Below, in pieces: positions 1-8,022 of a DNA stretch of 64,000 nt. Source of the DNA: Marivibrio halodurans (GTDB lineage Bacteria > Pseudomonadota > Alphaproteobacteria > UBA8366 > Aestuariispiraceae); assembly GCF_017963645.1 (NCBI RefSeq), contig NZ_JAGMWN010000001.1, positions 930,001-994,000 of the forward strand. The letters are read 5' to 3'. The notes beneath the pieces are model-generated. The model was not told the origin of the DNA and searched no databases. It was given only the letters and a program-made list of their open reading frames with translations. Each line of letters opens with the position of its first letter. Positions within the stretch are counted from its first letter, which is position 1. Position numbers and translations under genes: made by a program.

Positions 1-25
1 ATTTGGTACAGGCCGTGTGACGGCC

Positions 26-1066
26 CTACAAGACACCGAAAGCGCGCGCCGCGACGAAGAGCGCGAGGAGGAAGAGCGTCTCTCCCGCCAGCAGGAAGCA
101 GGCCGCCGGCCCGATCCGCAGCAGGCTTTTCAGGTTCGTCTTCAGTCCCAGCGCCGCCACCGCGAAGACAAGGCATCCGCCGGCCGCCGTGGCGAGCGCA
201 TCCGCCAACAGCGCCGGTATCAGGCCCGCGCTGTTCAACAGGAAGAGCGCGACGAAGGCGACAAGGAAAAGTGGCGGCCGCGCGACGCCGTGCGTGTCCC
301 GCCGATCCGCCGCCCCGGCACCATCCTCGTCCGCGCGCCCACGGGCCCAGAGCGCGATCAGCAGCACCGTCGGCAGCAACAGCAGGACCCGCACCAGTTT
401 CACGAAGATCGCGAGTTCGCCCGCCTCCTCGGAGATGGTGAAGCCCGCGCCGGCCACCTGCGCCACATCATGAATGGTCGCGCCGATCAGCACCGCCGCC
501 TCGACATCGTCATAGCCAAGCGCGCGGGCAAGCGCCGGATAGGCGACCATCGCGATGGTGCTGAGCGTCGTGACCCCCAGAACCGCGAAGGCCGTATCGC
601 GGTCCCGGTCCCGATGGTTCGGTAGAACGGCCGAAATCGCCATCGCCGCCGACGCGCCGCATATCGCCGTCGCGCCTCCCGTCAGCACGCCGATCTCGGG
701 CCGCAGCTTGAGAAATCGCGCGACGAGGGCGCCCAGCAGGATCGTCACCGGCACCGCGATCGCCACCGCGACGATCGGTGCATAGCCGATGGCCGAAAGC
801 TGTTCGATCGACAACCGCGCGCCCAGCAGCGCGACACCGAAGCGCAGCACCCGGCGCGCGGCGAAATCGATACCGGCCCGGCATTCCTCGTTCTTCGACA
901 GGAAATGAACCGACGCGCCGAGCAATAGCGCCATCAGCATCACCGGCACGACATATTGCCGGGCCAGGAAGGTCGCCGAAAGCGCGACCAGCGTGACGGT
1001 CAAAAGCCCGGGCACCAGCCGGTACCCGGCGCCGAACGATCGTGAGAGGGTGGAACCAACCATCAT
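26..1066 (-). CDS. YeiH-family putative sulfate exporter / UPF0324 membrane protein
   Basis: Integral inner-membrane protein of the Cons_hypoth698 (YeiH) family, about 345 aa, the usual family length. It is almost wholly hydrophobic, with some ten membrane segments. The central stretch LTGGATAICGASAAMA and the later GATIHDVAQVAGAG are the family's conserved signatures. I start it at the ATG pair at 1063-1066, because longer readings run into the end of the biotin carboxylase gene, whose stop lies 10 bases upstream. The two genes may be co-transcribed. Members are called sulfate exporters, but transport substrates are rarely proven, so the family call is firm and the substrate is not. Confidence 0.85.
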   Translation of the reverse strand: MMVGSTLSRSFGAGYRLVPGLLTVTLVALSATFLARQYVVPVMLMALLLGASVHFLSKNEECRAGIDFAARRVLRFGVALLGARLSIEQLSAIGYAPIVAVAIAVPVTILLGALVARFLKLRPEIGVLTGGATAICGASAAMAISAVLPNHRDRDRDTAFAVLGVTTLSTIAMVAYPALARALGYDDVEAAVLIGATIHDVAQVAGAGFTISEEAGELAIFVKLVRVLLLLPTVLLIALWARGRADEDGAGAADRRDTHGVARPPLFLVAFVALFLLNSAGLIPALLADALATAAGGCLVFAVAALGLKTNLKSLLRIGPAACFLLAGETLFLLALFVAARAFGVL

Positions 1067-1076
1067 GCCGGACGCA

Positions 1077-2441
1077 TCACCCTGCCCGGCCGAGAAGCTT
1101 GGGCAGGAATTCCCGTTCCATCCAGCGCGTATCGACCGCGCCGGCGCGGAACCCTTCGTCCCGCAGCATCGCGCGGTAGAGTGGGAGGGTGGTCGAGACG
1201 CCCTCGACCTCGAAGGCCTCGATCGCATCCGCCGCGCGGGCCAGCGCATCCGCCCGGTCGGACCCGTGAACGATCAGCTTCGCCATCATGGAATCATAGA
1301 AAGGGCTGATCTGGCCGTCCTGATAGACCGCGCTGTCGCAACGCAACCCCTCCCCCTTCGGCGGGCGCCAGGCCGTCAGGCGGCCGGGGGTGGGGCGGAA
1401 ATCAGCGCGCGGATCCTCCGCATTGACGCGGAATTCGACCGCCGCGCCCTGAATCGGCGGTGGCCCGTCGGCGAAGGACAGCGCCTGCCCGTCCGCCACC
1501 CGCAACTGCTCCTGGATCAAGTCCAGGCCGGTGATCATCTCGCTCACCGGATGCTCCACCTGGATGCGGGTATTCATCTCGATGAAGAAGAACTTGTCGG
1601 TGTCCGGCTCGTAAAGGAACTCCACCGTCCCGGCATTGACGTAGCCGACCCCCTTGGTCAGCCGCACCGCCGCCTCGCAGAGCGCCTCGCGCGTCTCGGC
1701 CGAAAGGGCGGGCGACGGCCCCTCCTCCACCAGCTTCTGATGGCGGCGCTGAACGGAACAATCACGCTCCCACGCATGGGCGGCGGCGCCATGGCTGTCG
1801 CCGAACACCTGAACCTCCACATGACGCACGCGGGAGAAGTAACGCTCCATATAGATCGCACCGTCGCCGAAGGCGCTTTCCGCCTCCGCATGCGCTTGCC
1901 GGAAGAGACCGGGCAATTTTTCCGCCGTCTCCGCGACGCGCATACCGCGCCCGCCACCGCCCGCGCGAGCCTTCAACAGCAACGGGAAGCCGATTCCCCC
2001 GGCCTCCGCCTCCGCCGAGGCGGCATCGTGGAACACCCCTTCCGACCCCGGCACTACCGGCACGCCAAGCTCGACCGCCGCCTCGCGCGCGCGGGCCTTG
2101 TCGCCCATGCGATCGATCACCTCCGGCGACGGCCCGATGAAGGTCAGCCCCCGGTCGGCCACCTTGCGCGCGAAGCCCGCATTCTCCGATAGGAACCCAT
2201 AGCCCGGATGAACCGCGTCGGCGCCCGTGCGCTCCGCGACATCCAGCAGGATGGCCTGGTTCAAATAACTTTGGCCCGGCGAAGGCGGACCAATCTCCAC
2301 CGCCTCGTCGGCCGCGAAAACATGGGGCGAGGCCGCGTCGGCGGAGGAATGCACCGCCACCGTCTCCAAACCCGCGCGCCGGCAAGCCCGAATGATCCGC
2401 AGCGCGATTTCGCCTCTGTTAGCGATTAACACACGTTTCAT
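1077..2441 (-). CDS. Biotin carboxylase (AccC-like) subunit
   Basis: ATP-dependent biotin carboxylase, 454 aa, which carboxylates biotin on a carrier protein. It opens MKRVLIANRGEIALRII and shows HPGYGFLSEN, the glycine-rich ATP loop KARAGGGGRGMR, and FIEMNTRIQVEHPVSE near residue 280, all hallmarks of the family. I start at the ATG at 2441, preceded by a GGAAGGGGATGG Shine-Dalgarno region; an upstream in-frame ATG would add 14 unrelated residues. A carrier gene lies divergently at 2998, so the two may pair. No carboxyltransferase subunit is in view, so the acyl substrate is unknown. It is one of two biotin carboxylases here; the other is within Pyc. Confidence 0.92.
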   Translation of the reverse strand: MKRVLIANRGEIALRIIRACRRAGLETVAVHSSADAASPHVFAADEAVEIGPPSPGQSYLNQAILLDVAERTGADAVHPGYGFLSENAGFARKVADRGLTFIGPSPEVIDRMGDKARAREAAVELGVPVVPGSEGVFHDAASAEAEAGGIGFPLLLKARAGGGGRGMRVAETAEKLPGLFRQAHAEAESAFGDGAIYMERYFSRVRHVEVQVFGDSHGAAAHAWERDCSVQRRHQKLVEEGPSPALSAETREALCEAAVRLTKGVGYVNAGTVEFLYEPDTDKFFFIEMNTRIQVEHPVSEMITGLDLIQEQLRVADGQALSFADGPPPIQGAAVEFRVNAEDPRADFRPTPGRLTAWRPPKGEGLRCDSAVYQDGQISPFYDSMMAKLIVHGSDRADALARAADAIEAFEVEGVSTTLPLYRAMLRDEGFRAGAVDTRWMEREFLPKLLGRAG

Positions 2442-2566
2442 TTTCCATCCCCTTCCAAACCGCGCCGTGGATCGATTGTGCATCCCGTTCTTCTACGTCA
2501 TACTCAATTCCAGCCAAGTTTGAAAGGGCACGATGAATCACGGTAACCTCTTGTTAGGAGGGATTT

Positions 2567-2905
2567 TTGAGAGACGAAGAGAAAAAGGCGCTACGCGCGG
2601 CCATGGGAGGGTCGGCTAATTCCCAAATCATTGTGAGCGTCGACGGAGGCGAATGTTACCGTTACCAAAACGATCCATTCGCCTTCCGCGGACGCGCCGT
2701 TCGCGCCCCGGACGCGGGACGGATTCGTTGGCATGCATCCCCCGGCCCGATTTCCAGTGGCGCGCATCTGGCCGACGTGATCGTCGGCGGGGAAGCGCGC
2801 GCCGTGACGGCACCGGCGGACGGTCATCTCGGCCGGCCGCTGACGCCCGGGGATATGTGGGTTGACCATGGAGCCGCCCTGGCGGTGCTCTACGACGCCG
2901 ATTGA
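2567..2905 (+). CDS. Biotinyl/lipoyl-domain-like protein lacking the modified lysine
   Basis: Small protein of 112 aa with a TTG start, supported by the strong TAGGAGGG ribosome site five bases before it. From about residue 43 it resembles a biotinyl domain: VRAPDAGRIRW, then a strand ending LADVIVGGEARAVTAPADGH, then LTPGDMWVDHGAALAVLY. These match the order of the carrier gene just downstream (MGAPMTGTFYR, IEVMKLFTTIEAPYAGR, AENAETVQADQPLFEIV). Where the carrier has the biotinylated EVMK turn, this protein has DVIVGG and no lysine. It could be a non-biotinylated structural or assembly partner of the carboxylase. The fold call is by eye and the function is not established. Confidence 0.7.
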   Translation: MRDEEKKALRAAMGGSANSQIIVSVDGGECYRYQNDPFAFRGRAVRAPDAGRIRWHASPGPISSGAHLADVIVGGEARAVTAPADGHLGRPLTPGDMWVDHGAALAVLYDAD

Positions 2906-2908
2906 ATG

Positions 2909-2938
2909 GAGCCGGATAGAGTCGAGCCGGATAGAGTC
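2909..2938. repeat. Two perfect 15-base tandem repeats
   Basis: The unit GAGCCGGATAGAGTC occurs twice in direct succession just after the stop of the lysine-less biotinyl-like gene and before the carrier gene. It is non-coding. No role is evident; it may simply be replication slippage. Confidence 0.9.
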
Positions 2939-2997
2939 GAGAAGGAAGCCGCCCGGCCGTGACCGGCGCGGCCCGTTACGAGGAGGAACACCGAAAG

Positions 2998-3477
2998 ATG
3001 TCGCTCACCTACGAGGATGTGGATGAGATCCTGCGCCTGCTGGACGGCGCGAAGGCGGACCTGACGTTGGAGTCGGGAGATTTCCTATTGGAGGTTCGTC
3101 GCGGCGGCGCCCCGACCGCCCACCCGGCCACCCCACCGCGTGCCGGCGAGGCGAGCCCTCCGACGCGATCACCCGCCACGTCCGAGACCGCCGAGGTGAG
3201 CGCCCCCTCCGAGGCGGCACCCGCGGATGCCTCGGACGCCAATGTGATGGGAGCGCCGATGACCGGGACGTTCTACCGCTCGCCTTCCCCGCAAGACCCG
3301 CCATTCGTGGAGGAAGGCCAGGAGGTAGAGGCCGGGGCCTCCCTCGGCTTGATCGAGGTGATGAAGCTCTTCACCACGATCGAGGCGCCCTATGCCGGCC
3401 GTGTCGTTCGCGTGCTCGCCGAGAATGCGGAAACGGTCCAGGCGGACCAGCCGCTCTTCGAGATCGTCCCGCTCTGA
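2998..3477 (+). CDS. Biotin carboxyl carrier protein (AccB-like)
   Basis: Biotin carrier of 159 aa. It has an N-terminal helical region (TYEDVDEILRLLDGAKADLTLES), an Ala/Pro/Thr/Ser-rich linker at about residues 38-75, and a C-terminal biotinyl domain with the IEVMKL motif; the lysine to be biotinylated is about residue 123. This is the classic AccB layout and size. The start at 2998 has AGGAGG twelve bases upstream; an earlier in-frame ATG has no such site. It follows the lysine-less biotinyl-like gene by 92 bases and faces away from the biotin carboxylase gene. It likely serves that carboxylase rather than Pyc, which carries its own biotinyl domain. Confidence 0.92.
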   Translation: MSLTYEDVDEILRLLDGAKADLTLESGDFLLEVRRGGAPTAHPATPPRAGEASPPTRSPATSETAEVSAPSEAAPADASDANVMGAPMTGTFYRSPSPQDPPFVEEGQEVEAGASLGLIEVMKLFTTIEAPYAGRVVRVLAENAETVQADQPLFEIVPL

Positions 3478-3483
3478 ACGACG

Positions 3484-3515
3484 GAGGGGAACCCCGGATA
3501 ACGGGGCTCCCCCTC
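3484..3515. terminator. Hairpin between convergent genes
   Basis: GAGGGG-AA-CCCCG, loop GATAA, then CGGGG-CT-CCCCCTC forms a stem with one internal mismatch, placed between the stop of the carrier gene and the stop of the convergent aldolase gene. It is likely a two-way terminator, although no clear T-run follows. Confidence 0.5.
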
Positions 3516-3530
3516 GCCGTTCGGCAGGCG

Positions 3531-4343
3531 TCAGGCCAGCATGTCCGGCTGGCTCTGAAGCAGGTGGTCCAGGATCGGCTGGAAATGCAGCCAGCCGATA
3601 TATTCGCTGCCGACATGCTCCCGGCTATAGCGGGCCTTGTCGTCCGGCACGCGGATCGACTGGGAGCCGCTGGCATCGATGGCCAACTGCTGCTGGCAGC
3701 ACCGCTCCAGCGCGATGAACCAGAAGGCGGCGGCGTCGATGCTGTGACGGCTGGCGGTGAAGAGACCGTGATTCTGGTGGATCGCGGCCTTCACGCCCTT
3801 GAAGGCGGCGGCGACGTCGGTGCCGGCGGCGTTCTCGACCGCGACCTTCCCGGCCTCCTTCCCGATGACCACATGGTCCTCGAAGAAGGCGCAGGCATCC
3901 TGCGTGACGGGCTCCAGCGCGCGGCCGGTCGCCGCGAATGCGGTGCCGTAGACCGTATGGGCATGGCACATCGCCAGGATGTCCGGGTGCGCGTCATGCA
4001 CCGCCGCGTGCAGCACGAAGCCCGCGCGGTTCACCGCGTGGCGCCCCTCGACGACCGTGCCTTCGTGATCGACGAGGATCAGGTTCGACATCCGAACCTG
4101 GGCGAAATGGACGGCCATGGGATTGGTCCAGTAGAGATCCGGCCGCTCGGGGTCGCGGATCGTCAGGTGACCGGCGAAGCCGTAGTCCAACCCATGCTGG
4201 GCGAAGGCCCGGCAGGCGGCGACCAGCCGGCGCTTGCGGTCCTCCCGCTCCTCGGCCGGGGTGGCGTAGTTCGGCTCCTCCGGGAAGATCAGATCCTGCT
4301 GTTCGGGCTGATAGATCGATTTGCGCTGGCCGAGATCAAGCAT
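3531..4343 (-). CDS. Class II aldolase/adducin-family protein
   Basis: Protein of 270 aa with a class II aldolase/adducin domain. The central CHAHTVYGTAFAATGR and the later HQNHGLF give the histidines that bind the metal in this family. The family includes sugar-phosphate aldolases and decarboxylases; this one cannot be assigned a substrate. I start at the ATG at 4343, because CCGGAGGACCCCA places an ideal GGAGG site before it, whereas the earlier in-frame ATG at 4403 has none. It lies 146 bases downstream of dnaB on the same strand but has its own likely promoter and operator in the gap, so it is probably regulated separately. Confidence 0.85.
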   Translation of the reverse strand: MLDLGQRKSIYQPEQQDLIFPEEPNYATPAEEREDRKRRLVAACRAFAQHGLDYGFAGHLTIRDPERPDLYWTNPMAVHFAQVRMSNLILVDHEGTVVEGRHAVNRAGFVLHAAVHDAHPDILAMCHAHTVYGTAFAATGRALEPVTQDACAFFEDHVVIGKEAGKVAVENAAGTDVAAAFKGVKAAIHQNHGLFTASRHSIDAAAFWFIALERCCQQQLAIDASGSQSIRVPDDKARYSREHVGSEYIGWLHFQPILDHLLQSQPDMLA

Positions 4344-4425
4344 TGGGGTCCTCCGGTCGGCGCGCTTCGGCGCCTTTGTCACATTGATTCGTTTCGTCGA
4401 CATTTTCGCCGATCATTTCTGAATA

Positions 4426-4455
4426 CTGTATACAAAGATAAAGCGCGAAACGCAA
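4426..4455 (-). promoter_or_regulatory. Candidate promoter with operator over the -10 element
   Basis: Read on the minus strand, TTGCGT (4450-4455) is 17 bases from TATACA (4427-4432). The -10 lies within TGTATACA (4427-4434), a perfect palindrome of the kind bound by GntR-family repressors. The site is about 85 bases before the aldolase start. It is a by-eye prediction. Confidence 0.45.
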
Positions 4456-4489
4456 CCGACCCCGCGTCACGGCCGACGCCACCGTCCGC

Positions 4490-6070
4490 TCAGTACATCC
4501 CCTCGTCGTGATGGCGGTCGAGGTCGGAGAAGACGGTGAACTCGCCGGTGAACTGCAATTCGACGGTGCCGACGGGCCCGTGGCGCTGCTTGGCGATGAT
4601 GACTTCCGCGATATTGCGGGCCTCGGCCAAGCGCTGGTTATGGCGCTCCACGCGCTCCTGATATTTCTCCGGCGTCTCGTTGCCGCGCTGCTCGGGATGT
4701 TCCTTTTCCAGGTAATATTCCGGGCGATAGATGAAGGTGACGACGTCCGCGTCCTGCTCGATCGAGCCGGATTCACGCAGATCGGCCAGTTGCGGGCGCT
4801 TGTCCTCGCGGTTCTCCACCTGACGGGAGAGCTGGGAGAGCGCCAGGACCGGCACCTCCAGCTCCTTCGCCAAGGTCTTCAGCCCGCGCGTGATCTCGGA
4901 CACCTCGTTCACGCGGCCCTCGACCCGCTTGTCCACCGGCGGCTGGAGGAGCTGGAGATAGTCGACCACGATCATATGCAGCCCGTGCTGGCGCTTCACG
5001 CGCCGCGCGCGCTGGCGCAGCCCGGTGATCGACAGGGCGGGCGTGTCGTCGATATAGAGCGGCAGCTTGGAGAGTTCCTCCGCCGCCTGGGCGACGCGGT
5101 CGAACTCCTGCGGGTCGATCTCGCCCCGGCGCATCTTGTCGGAGCTGACCCGCGCGCGCTCCGCCATGATACGGGCGGCGAGCTGCTCTGCCGACATTTC
5201 GAGCGAGAAGAAGAGGACATGCCCCCCCTCCTCGATCACCTGCCCGTCGTCATTCTCGATCCGGCGATAGGCCTTGGCCGCGTTGAACGCCATATTGGTG
5301 GCCAGCGCCGTCTTACCCATCGCCGGACGCCCCGCCAGGATCAACAGATCGGAGGGGTGAAGGCCGCCCAGCATGTTGTCGATATCGCGAAAGCCCGAGG
5401 TGACGCCGACGACGTGCCCCTCGCGCTGCATCGCCTTCTCGACCGACGCGACGGCGAGGCTGGACGCCTTGCCGATGGCGATGACGCTGCGATCGGCCTC
5501 GCCCGTGACGGCGAGGTCGTAGAGGCGCTGCTCCGCCTTCTCGATCTGCCGCTCGGCGGTGAAATCCAGGTCGCTGTTGTCGTAGGCGTCGTTGACCACA
5601 TCCTCGCCGAGGCCGATCAACTCCCGCTTCATGAAGAGATCGCGGACCGTCTCGGCATATTGGCGGGCATTGATGATCGTCACCAGACCGGCATCGAGCC
5701 GATAGAGATAGTCGCGCCCGCCGATCCCCTTCAGCAGTTCGTCCTCGTCCACGATATGACCGAGGGACGTCGCGTTGGCGACCTGCGCGCGGTCGATGAT
5801 GGACCGGATGAGCTGGAACAGCCGCTGATGTTCCGGCGCGTAGAAATGGCGCGGCTCCAACAGGTCGCCGGCGGCCTCGTAGGCCCGGTTGTTGCGCAGA
5901 ATCGCGCCGAGCAGCGCCTGCTCCACCTCGATATTATGCGGCGGGTGGCGCAAGGCGGGCGCGTTCGCATCCTCCTCGCGCAGATGGGTGACATTGTCGA
6001 GGGGCGCGTCGGTCGTGGGGGTGGCTGGTGTGTTCATGATCCCAGTCATAGCAGAGTCGCCCGGGAACAT
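4490..6070 (-). CDS. dnaB: Replicative DNA helicase DnaB
   Basis: Hexameric helicase that unwinds DNA at the replication fork and recruits primase. The 526 aa protein has the N-terminal DnaB domain (PHNIEVEQALLGAILRNN to about residue 150), a linker, and a RecA-like ATPase domain with Walker A GRPAMGKTALA and Walker B MIVVDYLQLLQ. The length matches alphaproteobacterial DnaB and there is no intein. The start is uncertain: in-frame ATGs at 6070, 6049 and 6037 all lack a well-spaced ribosome site, and only the first ten or so residues are affected. Its neighbours are unrelated catabolic genes. Confidence 0.97.
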   Translation of the reverse strand: MFPGDSAMTGIMNTPATPTTDAPLDNVTHLREEDANAPALRHPPHNIEVEQALLGAILRNNRAYEAAGDLLEPRHFYAPEHQRLFQLIRSIIDRAQVANATSLGHIVDEDELLKGIGGRDYLYRLDAGLVTIINARQYAETVRDLFMKRELIGLGEDVVNDAYDNSDLDFTAERQIEKAEQRLYDLAVTGEADRSVIAIGKASSLAVASVEKAMQREGHVVGVTSGFRDIDNMLGGLHPSDLLILAGRPAMGKTALATNMAFNAAKAYRRIENDDGQVIEEGGHVLFFSLEMSAEQLAARIMAERARVSSDKMRRGEIDPQEFDRVAQAAEELSKLPLYIDDTPALSITGLRQRARRVKRQHGLHMIVVDYLQLLQPPVDKRVEGRVNEVSEITRGLKTLAKELEVPVLALSQLSRQVENREDKRPQLADLRESGSIEQDADVVTFIYRPEYYLEKEHPEQRGNETPEKYQERVERHNQRLAEARNIAEVIIAKQRHGPVGTVELQFTGEFTVFSDLDRHHDEGMY

Positions 6071-6152
6071 CTCCCGAACGCGTCCTGTGGATAGCGAGGA
6101 TATCGGGTGCGGGAAGATACGGAAAGAGAAGCGCCCGATGCTGGGGGGGCGC

Positions 6153-7781
6153 TCACGCCGCCGCCCGCGCCTTCCGGTCGGCGCGGATCATTGCCGCGCC
6201 CTTCTCCGCGATCATCAGGGTCGGACTGTTGGTGTTGCCGCTGGTGATCGTCGGCATTATGGAGGCATCGACGACGCGCAGCGCCTCGATCCCGTGGAGG
6301 CGCAGGCGTTCGTCCACGACCGCGGCCTCGTCGGCGGCCGGCCCCATCTTGCAGGTGCCCACGGGGTGGAAGATCGTGCTGGCGATATCGCCAGCGGCGC
6401 GGGCCAGCGCCTCCTCCCCCTGGATATCCGCGCCCGGCTTGAACTCCCGCGCGTTATAGGCCTGGAGCGCTGGCTGCTCCGCGATGCGGCGGGTCAGCAT
6501 CAGGGCCCGCGCCGCCACCTGCCGGTCGGCCGGATCGGAGAGATAATTCGGCCGGATCACCGGCTTCGCCATCGGATCGGGGGACCGCAGGCGCACATGC
6601 CCCCGGCTCTGCGGGCGCAGATTGCACACGCTGGCGGTGAAGGCATCGAAGCGGTGCAGCGGATCGCCCAGCCGGTCGGTGGACAGCGGCTGCACGTGAT
6701 ATTGCAGGTTCGGCGTCTCCCGCGAGGGATCGGACTTCGCGAAACAGCCGAGTTGGCTCGGCGCCATGGAAAGCGGACCGCTGCGCTTCAAGGCATATTC
6801 CAGCGCCATGCCCGCCTTGCCCACCAGACTGTTGGCCAGCCGGTTGAGGGTGCGCACCCCGTCCACCTTGAAGGCCGCGCGTACCTGAAGGTGGTCCTGC
6901 AGGTTCTCCCCCACCCCGGGCAGGTCGTGGCGCGTTTCCACGCCATGTTCCGACAACACCGCGCCCGGGCCGATGCCGGATTGTTGCAGCAGAACGGGCG
7001 AGGCGACGGCGCCGGCCGCCAGGATAAGCTCCCCGCCGACCTCCACGCGGGACGGCACGCCGTCGCGCAGGAAGTCGAGCCCCGTGACCCGCCGCCCGTC
7101 GAGGCGGATGGCGGTCGCTTGCGCCTTGGTCATGACGGTCAGGTTGGGGCGTCCCATCGCCGGTTTAAGATAGGCCTTGGCGGTCGACCAGCGCACGCCG
7201 CCGCGTTGGTTCACCTCGAAATAGCCGACGCCCTCATTGTCGCCGCCGTTGAAATCGTCGGTTGCCGGAATTCCGGCCTGAACGGCGGCGTCGCGCCAGG
7301 CCTCCAGGATCTCCCACCGCAGGCGCTGCTGTTCGACCCGCCATTCACCGCCGGCGCCGTGCAGGTCGCTGCCGCCCTTATAGTGATCCTCGGACCGCCG
7401 GAAATAGGGCAGAACCTTGTCCCAGTTCCATCCCTTGGCGCCGGTCTGGGCCCAATGATCGTAATCGCGCGCCTGACCGCGCATATAGATCATGCCGTTG
7501 ATCGAGGAACAGCCGCCCAGCACCTTGCCGCGCGGATAATCGAGCGAGCGGCCGTTCAACCCCGGCTCCGCCTCCGTGCGGAAGCACCAGTCGGTACGCG
7601 GGTTGTTCATGGTATAGAGATAGCCGACCGGAATATGAATCCAGAGATAATCGTCGCGCCCGCCCGCCTCCAGCAGCAGGACGCTGACCTCCGAATCCTC
7701 GCTCAACCGATTGGCCAGAAGACACCCGGCGGTGCCCGCACCGACGATCACATAATCGAATCGTCCGATCGAATCCGTCAC
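6153..7781 (-). CDS. GMC-family FAD oxidoreductase (choline/alcohol dehydrogenase-like)
   Basis: FAD enzyme of 542 aa that oxidises an alcohol to an aldehyde or ketone. DYVIVGAGTAGCLLANRLSE is the FAD-binding motif, PRGKVLGGCSSINGMIYMRG is the GMC signature, and HPVGTCKMG with SGNTNSPTLMIAEKGA supplies the C-terminal catalytic His/Asn region. I start at a GTG at 7781, which has GGGAGG six bases before it; an upstream ATG would add 46 residues without homology. It is closest in style to AlkJ/BetA-like dehydrogenases, and the substrate cannot be read from the sequence. It is divergent from pyc. Confidence 0.9.
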   Translation of the reverse strand: MTDSIGRFDYVIVGAGTAGCLLANRLSEDSEVSVLLLEAGGRDDYLWIHIPVGYLYTMNNPRTDWCFRTEAEPGLNGRSLDYPRGKVLGGCSSINGMIYMRGQARDYDHWAQTGAKGWNWDKVLPYFRRSEDHYKGGSDLHGAGGEWRVEQQRLRWEILEAWRDAAVQAGIPATDDFNGGDNEGVGYFEVNQRGGVRWSTAKAYLKPAMGRPNLTVMTKAQATAIRLDGRRVTGLDFLRDGVPSRVEVGGELILAAGAVASPVLLQQSGIGPGAVLSEHGVETRHDLPGVGENLQDHLQVRAAFKVDGVRTLNRLANSLVGKAGMALEYALKRSGPLSMAPSQLGCFAKSDPSRETPNLQYHVQPLSTDRLGDPLHRFDAFTASVCNLRPQSRGHVRLRSPDPMAKPVIRPNYLSDPADRQVAARALMLTRRIAEQPALQAYNAREFKPGADIQGEEALARAAGDIASTIFHPVGTCKMGPAADEAAVVDERLRLHGIEALRVVDASIMPTITSGNTNSPTLMIAEKGAAMIRADRKARAAA

Positions 7782-7955
7782 CCGTAACCTCCCGATCGGG
7801 GCACCCGCGATGGGGCCACCCTTCCTTTTGCCGGGCAGGATAGCGCGCGCGACCGGCCACGGACAACATGGGGGGCGGCGCGCCCACGCCGATCCGTGTC
7901 GCGCGGCCGCCAGCGTCATTCATTCGACGCGCTACCTTCCGCGAACGCGGTGCCA

Positions 7956-7971
7956 TTTCGCACCTGCGAAA
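7956..7971. promoter_or_regulatory. Inverted repeat upstream of pyc
   Basis: TTTCGCA-CC-TGCGAAA has seven-base arms and lies about 50 bases before the pyc start, in the space between pyc and the divergent GMC gene. It is a possible operator; I cannot name the protein that would bind it. Confidence 0.35.
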
Positions 7972-8022
7972 AGATGCGATAAGCTTCACCCGACAAGTCT
8001 CATAACCGGAACAGGGACATCA

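Noticed and set aside
5889-7787. A 632-codon plus-strand frame opposite dnaB and the GMC gene
   Set aside because: It spans two unrelated real genes and their gap and shows no domain; a shadow frame.
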